A DNA stretch of 64,000 bases from Paraburkholderia caledonica NBRC 102488 (GTDB lineage Bacteria; Pseudomonadota; Gammaproteobacteria; Burkholderiales; Burkholderiaceae): the NCBI RefSeq assembly GCF_000685095.1, contig NZ_BAYE01000005.1, forward strand, positions 416,874-480,873, in the 5' to 3' direction. Below are positions 17,729-26,020 of this stretch, piece by piece. The notes beneath the pieces are model-generated. The model was not told the DNA's origin and searched no databases. It worked only from the letters and a program-made list of their open reading frames with translations. Made by a program: the position numbers and the translations under genes. The stretch's first letter is position 1; every line of letters starts with the position of its first letter.

Positions 17729-18724
17729 TCAGAGCTCCGAGGAGGCAAGCCGGCTGCGGGCGCGATATTCGGTTGGGGACAGCGCCATGCGCTTGCGGAA
17801 GATCTTTGCAAGGCGGTCGCCGTTGCCGGTGCCGCTGCGCCGCGCGATCTTGTCGACCGGCAGTTCGGTTTCAGTGAGGAAGTTGCAAGCAATGCGCAGA
17901 CGCACCTGCAACAGGTAGTCGGACGGCGTGACGTGCATTTCATGCTTGAAACGACGCAGGAAATTGCGCTCACTCATGGCGGCGACCTGAGCTGCGTCGG
18001 CAACCGACACAGGACGGTCGCAGTTCGCTTCCATCCAGCGCGCGGCCGCGCGGATTTTTTCCGCCACGCTCAGCGTGCCGCCCTCGGCGGGCAGCGGAAC
18101 CCATGTCGCAGCCATGCCCGGCATCACGCGTTCGGCGACGCTGCGCGCGAGTTCCGCGCCTAGATCGCGCTTGATGAACATCAGCGCGCTGCGAGCGCAG
18201 TCGTTGCGATCGTTGGACGCGCTGAGGATAGCGTCCGCCGCGCCGCGACCATAGCGGCCGATTTGCAGCGCCTCCGGGTCGCCCGGATTGGCCGCCTCCA
18301 GCACGAGCCGCCCTTCGCCGATGGTTTCGATTGCACGAGTGCGTGCCTGCACCGAGCGCAGCCAGCCGAGCAGCCGCTGGTCGCGCGCCGCCTCATGCGC
18401 GCCGTGACCGCCAGCAATGAAAAGGACGTCGAAGCCAGTTCCATAGCGCGTGTCGATGCGATCGGTCCAGATGCGCGCGGCCGACGAGCTCGGCACGCTG
18501 CCGCCGTCGAGCGACAGGAACTGCACTTCATACGGCGGCTCTTCGCCTGGGCGCGTACCGGAAAGTTCGTTCGCGGTCTGGAACATTTCGACGACCGTAC
18601 CGGGGCCAAGCAACCAGAAGCCGTCGAACAACAGCACACCAATTCGCCGCGCCGCTGTGCGCACATTGACAGCCGGTGTGTGTAACCAGGTAACCCTCGC
18701 GGAATCGACGTGGATGTGGGACAT
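17729..18724 (-). CDS. GlxA-type AraC regulator with DJ-1/PfpI domain
   Basis: The product has 331 residues from the ATG at 18724, which has GAGGAAGACC just upstream; the TTG twelve bases earlier is less likely. The N-terminal half is a DJ-1/PfpI (glutamine amidotransferase-like) fold: RRIGVLLFDGFWLLGPGTVV and FDVLFIAGGHGA. The C-terminal half is an AraC DNA-binding domain with two helix-turn-helices: VSVADAAQVAAMSERNFLRR and LPVDKIARRSGTGNGDRLAK. Such proteins sense small nitrogen compounds in other bacteria, but the ligand here cannot be told. It follows the TldD/TldE-Yej locus on the same strand after about 700 bases of non-coding DNA. Confidence 0.9.
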   Translation of the reverse strand: MSHIHVDSARVTWLHTPAVNVRTAARRIGVLLFDGFWLLGPGTVVEMFQTANELSGTRPGEEPPYEVQFLSLDGGSVPSSSAARIWTDRIDTRYGTGFDVLFIAGGHGAHEAARDQRLLGWLRSVQARTRAIETIGEGRLVLEAANPGDPEALQIGRYGRGAADAILSASNDRNDCARSALMFIKRDLGAELARSVAERVMPGMAATWVPLPAEGGTLSVAEKIRAAARWMEANCDRPVSVADAAQVAAMSERNFLRRFKHEMHVTPSDYLLQVRLRIACNFLTETELPVDKIARRSGTGNGDRLAKIFRKRMALSPTEYRARSRLASSEL

Positions 18725-18908
18725 GGTCTTCCTCAAAATGTCTACGTGGTTGGACGAGGACGCGCGTTACTCCGACGATATGGATCAACTGATAATCGCT
18801 ATTCAACATCGGTGAACGCCGCTTCACGCATTATCAGCGATGTTAGCTGAATGAATCGCGTTAGTAAATTTGAAAACAACGGAATTAGCCAGGCATTTAA
18901 CGTCTGAC

Positions 18909-18927
18909 GAAAATTATTCTCATTTGA
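18909..18927. promoter_or_regulatory. Possible Fur box upstream of the GlxA-type regulator
   Basis: GAAAATTATTCTCATTTGA matches 12-13 of 19 positions of the Fur consensus, depending on strand. It lies about 185 bases upstream of the regulator ATG at 18724 in AT-rich DNA. The match is weaker than at the siderophore genes. Confidence 0.35.
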
Positions 18928-19257
18928 TGCAAGTAATAATTAGGCAATGAGTGAATCGGGGTCGGGAAAATCTACCGGGCGCCGCCGCCAAGCCCGGCGC
19001 GGCACGACCGGCGCGGGACTGGCGCCCGCCCCGCTTACCCCTCCCAATGCCGTGTGCATACGCGCCGCGGCGTGTGCGGCATTGGAACGCTATCAAAACG
19101 TTTCAAAGCTGAACACAACAGTGCGCCGCAATGGCCCTTTTAATTGGATTTGTTATTCGCACATTCAGAATGTGCCTTGTCAGCCGTGGTAATTAGCGCG
19201 TAACGATTCTATTCGCGCGATTATCTGTTTATGCGAGCCTTTTAAAATTGTCCAAAA

Positions 19258-19349
19258 TGTTTCATTTCTGAAACACGCTCTGTTTATTCTTCAGATTAAT
19301 CTGCGGCTCTTTGGCGCCGTTTCACGGGTGAAACGCTTATTCTTCAGAT
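19258..19349. repeat. Twice-repeated regulatory module: GTTTCA-N4-TGAAAC plus TTATTCTTCAGAT
   Basis: Two 18-base inverted repeats, TGTTTCA-TTTC-TGAAACA (19258-19275) and CGTTTCA-CGGG-TGAAACG (19318-19335), are each followed by an identical 13-mer TTATTCTTCAGAT (19284-19296 and 19337-19349). The inverted repeats are 60 bases apart, about six helical turns. This is the pattern of paired binding sites for a dimeric activator. It lies in the 19200-19436 gap, upstream of the GlxA-type gene and just past tldE. Confidence 0.6.
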
Positions 19350-19404
19350 GATTGGAATGGCGTGTGAAGCTCCCCGTTCAGGTAGACGGGAGGCCGGCGC
19401 GCGA

Positions 19405-19422
19405 CTCGCCTCGAACGGCGAG
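19405..19422 (-). terminator. Hairpin after tldE
   Basis: CTCGCC-TCGAAC-GGCGAG, 6-base perfect arms beginning 15 bases past the tldE stop. It is a candidate end of the ten-gene transcript, without a T-run. Confidence 0.4.
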
Positions 19423-19436
19423 CCGCGTCGCAGTGC

Positions 19437-20798
19437 TTATAGGGTCAGCTCGAACGACCTGGCGAGGATGCCCGGCAATTGCATGCCGCCCGTCGCCCGC
19501 TCGCCCCACGTCCCGTCGCTCAGAAGCATTTCGGCGTGAGCGCCGATCTGTTCGAGTTCGCTGCCAAGAAGGCGATACAGGCTGTCGTCGAACCGCATGG
19601 CTTCGAGCGGCGCGGCGATCTGGCCGTTCTCCACCCAGAAGGTGGCGAAGCGCGTCATGCCGGTGAGTCGGCAATTCATCCGGTCCGAAAAGTTCACGTA
19701 CCACAAATTGCCGATGTAAAGCCCGGTGCCCAGCTGCGCAAGCACGTCCTCGTCCATCAGTTCGCCCGGCTGCATGGCGAGCGACGCCGGCGCCTCTTCG
19801 GCGAGCGCGCCGTTGGGCGTCAAGCCGTATTCCCTTGCGCTGCGTGCATTGGTCAGCTGCCCGGCACTGCGGCCCGCTGTGATCAGCGCAACGCTGTCGC
19901 GCAAGTAGCCGTCGTCGTTAAAGCCCGGTGTGATGCCAAGGCCGAGTTCTTCGCTGAGAGTGACGCGACGATCCAGCGCGATCTCGCCCACGTGCAGCTT
20001 GTACAACTCGCTGCGCGAACTGGCCTGCGCGCGTGCAGAAAAGCCGCGCCACGCCGTCACGCCCAATAGCTCGGCAAGCGCCGCCGGAGCGAGCCATGCG
20101 CGATAGCGTCCAGGCGCGAGCGCACGAGGCGCGCGAGCGAGCACCGCGAGACGCGTGGCCGCCTGTTCCACTTTGCCGGCGAAGACGGCATCGCTCCAGT
20201 CGTCGCCGGCATACGTGGTCTTGATCGCGCGACCGCTCGGGTCATAGAGCGACCAGCTGAAATTGAAGTTGTCGACTTCGTACCAGCCGCGGCTGCCACG
20301 CGTCGACGCGAAGCCGCGCACGATGGTGCCGCCCGCATAAAACCCCACGAAATCGAGGCCCCGCGCGCATTCGGCGACAACGCGCAACAAGCCGTGCGGA
20401 TCCGGCAATCTGCCCGAACGCCGCGTGGTGCGCTGCCATGCGGAAGTATCGAACAGCAAATGAGGATCGTCGGCGGCATCGCGCAGACCTTCGCGCAATG
20501 TGGCCAGCGCGGCGCGCACGTCGTCGACGTCCTGCTCCAGCTCGCCGCACACCGTCAACGTGGAATACGCCTGACGCGCGCCGTCGATCAGACGCAAGGT
20601 CAGCTTGCCTTGCGAGACGGTGCCGCTTTGCCGCACCTTGCCCGCGTTGAAGCGAACGAAGTCGGACTGCTCGCCGGCAAACGAACTGAGCGTGGTTTCG
20701 CCGCGTTGCTGGAGACGCTCGATCGCATCGGCGAGCGACGTGAAGTGTCGCTGCCAGTCCACGGCATGCGCGGCGCGCGGTGACATGAGGTCGCTCAT
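19437..20798 (-). CDS. TldE/PmbA-like partner subunit of the TldD metalloprotease
   Basis: The product has 453 residues from the ATG at 20798, which overlaps the tldD stop as ATGA and has a strong GGAGG before it. It belongs to the TldD/PmbA family but lacks an HExxxH motif, as expected for the non-catalytic TldE (PmbA) subunit. Family stretches include FAGEQSDFVRFNAGKVRQSG near the N-terminus and NLWYVNFSDRMNCRLTGMTR near the C-terminus. In E. coli TldD and TldE form a heterodimeric protease that cuts unfolded peptides and is needed to mature microcin B17. Here it is the last gene of the peptide-uptake locus. Confidence 0.88.
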   Translation of the reverse strand: MSDLMSPRAAHAVDWQRHFTSLADAIERLQQRGETTLSSFAGEQSDFVRFNAGKVRQSGTVSQGKLTLRLIDGARQAYSTLTVCGELEQDVDDVRAALATLREGLRDAADDPHLLFDTSAWQRTTRRSGRLPDPHGLLRVVAECARGLDFVGFYAGGTIVRGFASTRGSRGWYEVDNFNFSWSLYDPSGRAIKTTYAGDDWSDAVFAGKVEQAATRLAVLARAPRALAPGRYRAWLAPAALAELLGVTAWRGFSARAQASSRSELYKLHVGEIALDRRVTLSEELGLGITPGFNDDGYLRDSVALITAGRSAGQLTNARSAREYGLTPNGALAEEAPASLAMQPGELMDEDVLAQLGTGLYIGNLWYVNFSDRMNCRLTGMTRFATFWVENGQIAAPLEAMRFDDSLYRLLGSELEQIGAHAEMLLSDGTWGERATGGMQLPGILARSFELTL

Positions 20799-22234
20799 CA
20801 CGCACCTCCGAATACGTCGACATTGCTGAACACGCAAGCGGGCGACGCGTGGCCCACGCGAATGATCTGCGCCGGCTCTCCCTTGCCGCACATCGACGTG
20901 CCATACACTTCGCGCGTGTCGGCGTTGCCGACCGCGCTCAAGCTGCGCCAGAAATTTGCGGAAATGCCGCGATAGTTCGGCTGCTTGACGATCTGCGTAA
21001 GCTTGCCGTTCTCGATCAGTTGCCCGAATTCGCAACCGAACTGGAATTTGTTGCGATGATCGTCAATCGACCAGGACGTGTTAGTGCGCATCAGAATGCC
21101 GTGTTCGATGTTGCCGATCATCTCGTCGAGGGAACTCTCGCCCGGCTCGATATTCAGATTCGCCATGCGGTCGATCGGCGGCCGGTTCCAGTTCGACGCA
21201 CGCGAATTCGCCACACCCGGCATGCCCGCGCGTTGCTGCGAGAGCGCGCCCCCGAGCGGTCGCTCGAGCACGCCGTTGCGAATCAGATATTCCTTGTTCG
21301 CTTCGGAGCCGTCGTCGTCGAATGCGTAGGCTGCGGCTTCTTCGCGCAACTCCGGGTCGAAGGTCACGTTCAGCAGTTCAGAGCCGTAACGGTAAGCGCC
21401 GAACATATCCGGCTTCACGAAGCTCCAGCCGGCGAAATTGCGCTCGTCGCCGAGAATCCGGTCGAGTTCCAGCGGATGGCCAATCGACTCGTGAATCTGC
21501 AGCATCATCTGATCGGGCATCAGCAGAAGGTCGCGCTTGCCCGACGGGCAGTTTGGCGCGGCGAGCAATTGCAGCGCCTCGGTGGCGACGCGCGGGCCGC
21601 AGCCGTCGAAACCGAAGCGCGCCAGCACGTCCATGCCGCCCTGCCCGAGCGTGCCGTAGTTGCCGCCGAGTGTGCGCACCTGGGTGTCGCCGTTCGCATG
21701 CGCGGCCACGCTCAACTGCGGCATCACGAAGCGGAACCGTTGATCGATCCGCACGCCGTCGCCGGTCATGTAGAGCTGATCGGTGTGAATGATCTGCATC
21801 GCGGCCACACGCTCGACGATGCGCGAATCCACCTTCGCCGCCGCGCATTCGGCACCGAGCCGGTCGATCCATTCGGCGCGGCCCGGCAGCGTGTGCTGCG
21901 CATTTGGCGACACGTACTCGCCACTCGCCGACGGACGCGCCACTTCGCGATGATCGATCAACGACAATGCCGCGCTCGCCTCGGCGCGTGCGGTGGCGAG
22001 ATCGAGCGCCTGCTGCAAGCCCGCCGCCGACAGATTCGCCGTCGCCGCGTAGCCGGCGCCCGCGCCGGCCCACGCGATGAGCATCGCGCCACGATCGCGC
22101 ACCGTGCGCAGCGGTTGCGCGATGTCGTTGCGAACCTCGTGATCGTCGATCCGTTCGTCGACGATGCGCAGCGACCAGAACTCCGCGCGGCTCTTAAGCG
22201 ACCGGGCGGCCTGCGCCCAGCGTTCGTCAATCAT
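20798..22234 (-). CDS. TldD-like zinc metalloprotease subunit
   Basis: The product has 478 residues with the family's zinc motif HESIGH within LMLQIHESIGHPLELDRILG (about residues 245-265); His, Glu and His all fit HExxxH. The C-terminal half includes NIEHGILMRTNTSWSIDD and FGCEFGQLIENGKL, typical of TldD. The start at 22234 has AAGGAGTG upstream and overlaps the end of yejF by eight bases. TldD is the catalytic subunit of a cytosolic protease that hydrolyses extended or modified peptides in a closed chamber. Its fusion into a yejABEF operon suggests that it acts on the imported peptide, which is inference. Confidence 0.9.
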   Translation of the reverse strand: MIDERWAQAARSLKSRAEFWSLRIVDERIDDHEVRNDIAQPLRTVRDRGAMLIAWAGAGAGYAATANLSAAGLQQALDLATARAEASAALSLIDHREVARPSASGEYVSPNAQHTLPGRAEWIDRLGAECAAAKVDSRIVERVAAMQIIHTDQLYMTGDGVRIDQRFRFVMPQLSVAAHANGDTQVRTLGGNYGTLGQGGMDVLARFGFDGCGPRVATEALQLLAAPNCPSGKRDLLLMPDQMMLQIHESIGHPLELDRILGDERNFAGWSFVKPDMFGAYRYGSELLNVTFDPELREEAAAYAFDDDGSEANKEYLIRNGVLERPLGGALSQQRAGMPGVANSRASNWNRPPIDRMANLNIEPGESSLDEMIGNIEHGILMRTNTSWSIDDHRNKFQFGCEFGQLIENGKLTQIVKQPNYRGISANFWRSLSAVGNADTREVYGTSMCGKGEPAQIIRVGHASPACVFSNVDVFGGA

Positions 22235-23885
22235 TCACACTCCTTAGGGTTTGCGTGGAATCCGGCCGCGCCATCAGCAGCGACGAAGCCAGAAGCGAGC
22301 GCGTATAGGGATGCGACGGCGCATGCAAGACCTCGAGCGTATCACCGGCCTCGACGACCCGCCCCGACTTCATGACGATTACACGATGCGCCATGGCCCG
22401 CATCACAGCGAGATCGTGCGTGATGAGAAGGTAGCTTAGCTTGCGCGTTTTCTGTAAATGTACCAGCAGAGCGAGCACTTGCTGCTGGATCGACACGTCG
22501 AGCGCGCTCGTCGGTTCATCGAGCACCAGCAGTTCCGGTTCCACTGCAAGCGCCCGCGCAATCGCAATCCGTTGACGCTGCCCGCCGGAAAACTCGTGCG
22601 GATAACGGGGCATCGCGTCGGCGGACAGCCCCACTTCCTCCAGCAGACTGGCAACGCGTGCACGCCTCGCCTTTGCGTCGATCTCGGGCCGATGCACGGC
22701 AAGGCCTTCACCGACGATCTGCTCGACCGTCATGCGCGGCGACAGCGAGCCGAACGGGTCCTGGAACACCACCTGCATGCGCGAGTACAAGGCCCGCCGT
22801 GAAGCAGCCGTCTTCAACACCGACAACGGCATACCGTCGATATGCACATGACCCGCAGCAGCTCTGTTCAAACCGAGCACGGTTGCCGCAAGCGTCGATT
22901 TGCCCGACCCCGATTCGCCTGCAATGCCGAGGGTTTCGCCACGCCGCACGCTCAAATCGACGTCATGTACCACGCGAAACGTGGAGCGGCCGAACAGCGA
23001 CCGCCAACCTTTGGCGGGCGTGCTGTAGTCGACCGAAAGCCCCTGCACTTCGAGCAGACGGCGCGCGCCTTTTTCGAGCGGCGCTATGGAGCGGCGCGGT
23101 TCGCTGTCGAGCAAACGCTGCGTGTACGGATGCCGCGGATCGTCGAACAACGCTTGCGTCGTATTCGTTTCGACTAGCACGCCCTTCTCCATCACCGCGA
23201 CGCGCTGCGCGAAACGCCTGACGAGATTCAGGTCGTGCGTGATCAGCAACACCGCCATGCCGCGCTCGGCGGCTTCCTGTTCCTGGAGTTCGATCAACAG
23301 GTCGACGATTTGCTGGCGCACGGTCACGTCGAGCGCGGTAGTGGGCTCGTCGGCGAGCAGCAGGCGAGGACGGCATGCGAGCGCCATCGCGATCATCGCG
23401 CGCTGGCGTTGGCCGCCTGACAGCTGATGCGGAAAACTGTCGATGCGGCGCTCCGGCTCTGGAATGCCGGTGCGCCTGAGCAACTCGATGCCGCGCGAGC
23501 GTGCCGCGTTCGGCCGCAAGCCCTCGTGCAGGCGCACGCTTTCCGCGATCTGCTTGCCGATCGTGAAAAGCGGATTGAGTGCGGTCATGGGTTCCTGAAA
23601 CACCATGGCCACGTCCGCGCCGCGCAGCCCGCGCATTTGCTGCTCGGTCTTGCGCAACAGGTCTTCACCGTCGAGCAGAATGCGTCCGCTCAAATGCGCG
23701 TGATCGACGAGCCGCAGAATGGACAACGCGGTGACGCTCTTGCCCGAGCCCGATTCGCCGACGAGCGCAACGCGCTCGCCGCGCGCGATGGAAAGGTTCA
23801 GCTCGCGCACCGCGAGCTTGTCGCCGAAACTTGCGGAAAAGCGCTCGATTTGAAGCAGCGGCCGGTCGTTCGACGTGACGCTCAT
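22227..23885 (-). CDS. yejF: YejF-like dual ATPase of a peptide ABC importer
   Basis: The product has 552 residues (E. coli YejF 529). The start chosen is the ATG at 23885; a longer frame runs into yejE. It has two full ABC cassettes in one chain. The first has Walker [14 protein letters not shown], signature [10 protein letters not shown] and Walker [13 protein letters not shown]. The second has [24 protein letters not shown] and [12 protein letters not shown]. Both are of the oligopeptide type (Dpp/Opp), with the C-terminal extension [10 protein letters not shown]. It powers the YejB-YejE channel. It overlaps both neighbours by a few bases, so the genes are translationally coupled. Confidence 0.92.
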   Translation of the reverse strand: MSVTSNDRPLLQIERFSASFGDKLAVRELNLSIARGERVALVGESGSGKSVTALSILRLVDHAHLSGRILLDGEDLLRKTEQQMRGLRGADVAMVFQEPMTALNPLFTIGKQIAESVRLHEGLRPNAARSRGIELLRRTGIPEPERRIDSFPHQLSGGQRQRAMIAMALACRPRLLLADEPTTALDVTVRQQIVDLLIELQEQEAAERGMAVLLITHDLNLVRRFAQRVAVMEKGVLVETNTTQALFDDPRHPYTQRLLDSEPRRSIAPLEKGARRLLEVQGLSVDYSTPAKGWRSLFGRSTFRVVHDVDLSVRRGETLGIAGESGSGKSTLAATVLGLNRAAAGHVHIDGMPLSVLKTAASRRALYSRMQVVFQDPFGSLSPRMTVEQIVGEGLAVHRPEIDAKARRARVASLLEEVGLSADAMPRYPHEFSGGQRQRIAIARALAVEPELLVLDEPTSALDVSIQQQVLALLVHLQKTRKLSYLLITHDLAVMRAMAHRVIVMKSGRVVEAGDTLEVLHAPSHPYTRSLLASSLLMARPDSTQTLRSVND

Positions 23886-24997
23886 CGCGGCGCCCCCCCG
23901 AATGCTGAACCGCGCGAACGCGTGTCGAGCGCATTGCGCAGCGCGTCGCCAATAAATGTCAGCAGCAGTAACGTAACGACCAGCGCGGCGAACGCCGACA
24001 CCGAAATCCACCAGGCGTCGAGATTGTTCTTACCCTCCTGCAATAACTCGCCGAGGCTCGGCGTCGGCGGCGGCACACCGAGCCCGAGAAAATCGAGGCT
24101 GGTGAGCGAGAGGATCGCCGCGCTCATCCGGAAAGGCAGGAACGTGATAACCGGCGTGAGACTGTTCGGCAACACATGCCGCCAGATGATCTGCCCGTTC
24201 GACAGGCCCATCGTGCGTGCGGCTTTTACATAGTCGAGCGAACGGTTGCGCAGGAACTCCGCGCGAACGTAGTCGGACAGCACGAGCCAGCCGAACATCG
24301 ACAGAAGAATGAACAGGAGCCACAGCGTCGGCTCGAAGATCGACGCGAAGATGATGAGCAGATACAGGTCCGGCATCGAACTCCATATTTCGATCAGGCG
24401 CTGGCCGATCAGATCGGTGCGCCCGCCGTAAAAGCCCTGTACCGCGCCCGCCGCCACGCCGATCAGCACGCCCGAGACCGTGAGCGCGAGCGCCATCGAC
24501 ACCGACAGCCTGAAGCCGTAAAGAAGCCGCGCGAGCACGTCCCGCCCGTATTGATCGGTGCCGAGCCAGTTCGACGACGTGGGCGGCGCCGGATACGGAT
24601 GTGCGGCGAAATAATCGATCGTATCGTAGTGAAAGCGGTTCGGCGGATAGACCGCGAAGTTGCCGTTCGCCTCCAGCCGGGAGCGAATGTACGGATCGAG
24701 GTAATTCGCGCGCGCCGGAAAATCCCCGCCGAAAAGCGTCTCCGGATAGTCCTTTACGATCGGGAAATAGTAATGCCCGTCATAGCGGACGACGAGCGGC
24801 CGGTCATTCGACAACACTTCGCCCAGCAGGCTGAGAACGAACAGCGAAGCGAGGATCATGAGGCTCCAGTAGCCCAGACGCTGCCGCCGGAAACGCAGCC
24901 ACGTGCGCCGCCATGGAGACGGCACTAACCCGCGCGGCGCGGCGGACGCGTCATCGGTCAAGCCGGTTGAACTGGATACGCGGGTCGACGAGGACAT
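23882..24997 (-). CDS. yejE: YejE-like permease of a peptide ABC importer
   Basis: The product has 371 residues from the ATG at 24997 (an upstream TTG is possible). It has an N-terminal membrane helix after RRQRLGYWSLMILASLFVLS, then the long YejE-specific periplasmic part including YPPNRFHYDTIDYF. The binding-protein-dependent permease domain contains WLGTDQYGRDVLARLLYGFR and the EAA-like loop YVKAARTMGLSNGQIIWRHV. YejE pairs with YejB to form the membrane channel for peptides. It overlaps yejB by 47 bases and yejF by four. Confidence 0.92.
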   Translation of the reverse strand: MSSSTRVSSSTGLTDDASAAPRGLVPSPWRRTWLRFRRQRLGYWSLMILASLFVLSLLGEVLSNDRPLVVRYDGHYYFPIVKDYPETLFGGDFPARANYLDPYIRSRLEANGNFAVYPPNRFHYDTIDYFAAHPYPAPPTSSNWLGTDQYGRDVLARLLYGFRLSVSMALALTVSGVLIGVAAGAVQGFYGGRTDLIGQRLIEIWSSMPDLYLLIIFASIFEPTLWLLFILLSMFGWLVLSDYVRAEFLRNRSLDYVKAARTMGLSNGQIIWRHVLPNSLTPVITFLPFRMSAAILSLTSLDFLGLGVPPPTPSLGELLQEGKNNLDAWWISVSAFAALVVTLLLLTFIGDALRNALDTRSRGSAFGGAPR

Positions 24998-26003
24998 AGC
25001 AGACGTCAGCAATGAGTTTGGTTATAAGGGCGATCAACGTGAAGAGAAAGAGCGAGCCCAGCACGACCGGGTAATCGCGGCGAATCACGGAGTCGTACGA
25101 GAGCTGGCCCATGCCGTCGAGTGAAAACAATGTCTCGATCAGCAGATTGCCGTTCAGGAACGCCCCGACGAACGCCGCCGGCAATCCGGTCAGCAGCGGA
25201 ATCGCCGCGTTGCGCAATACGTGTTTCCACAACACGTCGCGCTGGGTCGCGCCCTTTGCACGCGCGGTCAGCACATACTGACGGCCGATCTCTTCGAGAA
25301 ACGTGTTCTTGGTGAGGATCGTGACGACCGCAAAATTGCCGACCACCGAGGCCGTGACCGGCAGCACGATGTGCCATAGATAGTCGAGCAGCTTGCCGAA
25401 TGTGCTCAGCTCACCGAAGTTATCCGATGTGAGACCGCGCATCGGGAATACCTGCCAGAAGGTGCCGCCGCCGAACAGCATCAGCAGCAGAACGCCCAGC
25501 ACGAAGCCGGGAATCGCGTAGCCCGCGAGCACGAGCACGCTCGTCACGGTGTCGAAGCGCGAGCCGTTGCGCACCGCCTTGGCGATGCCGAGCGGCACAG
25601 AAACCAGATAGGTGAGCAGCACCGTCCAGACCCCGAGCGTGATCGACACCGGAAGCTTCGAGCGGATGACGTCCCATACTCTTGCGTGCTGATAGTACGA
25701 CTGTCCGAGGTCGAAGCTCGCGTAGTGTTCGAGCATCAGCACATAGCGCTCGAGCGGCGGCTTGTCGAAGCCGAACTGCTTCTTGATCTGCTCGATCTGC
25801 TGCGGATCGACACCCTGGCTGCCGTGATAACCGCCGCCGCCCGCCCCCGCGTCTCCGCCACGGCCACCGCCGTGGCGGAGTTGCGTCATCACCTGCTCGA
25901 CCGGCCCACCCGGCACGAACTGCGTGACGATGAACGTCAGCGTGACGACACCGAGCAAGGTCGGCACCATCAACAGCAATCGTCTGAAAATGTACGCAAG
26001 CAT
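24951..26003 (-). CDS. yejB: YejB-like permease of a peptide ABC importer
   Basis: The product has 350 residues from the ATG at 26003, with GGGAAG upstream. It starts MLAYIFRRLLLMVPTLLGVV, the standard first helix of Dpp/Opp B-type permeases, followed by VPGGPVEQVM. A Gly-rich insert (HGGGRGGDAGAGGGGYHGSQ) and GFDKPPLERYVLMLEHYASF are typical of YejB. The permease loop YVLTARAKGATQRDVLWKHV is present. In E. coli YejABEF imports microcin C, and in other bacteria azole-modified peptides and defensin-like peptides. Confidence 0.92.
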   Translation of the reverse strand: MLAYIFRRLLLMVPTLLGVVTLTFIVTQFVPGGPVEQVMTQLRHGGGRGGDAGAGGGGYHGSQGVDPQQIEQIKKQFGFDKPPLERYVLMLEHYASFDLGQSYYQHARVWDVIRSKLPVSITLGVWTVLLTYLVSVPLGIAKAVRNGSRFDTVTSVLVLAGYAIPGFVLGVLLLMLFGGGTFWQVFPMRGLTSDNFGELSTFGKLLDYLWHIVLPVTASVVGNFAVVTILTKNTFLEEIGRQYVLTARAKGATQRDVLWKHVLRNAAIPLLTGLPAAFVGAFLNGNLLIETLFSLDGMGQLSYDSVIRRDYPVVLGSLFLFTLIALITKLIADVCYVLVDPRIQFNRLDR

Positions 26004-26020
26004 GTCGCTTCCCGATGAAC

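Noticed and set aside
18947..19192. 81-codon plus-strand frame in the gap before the GlxA-type gene
   Set aside because: No recognised motif, odd composition, and it overlaps likely regulatory DNA.
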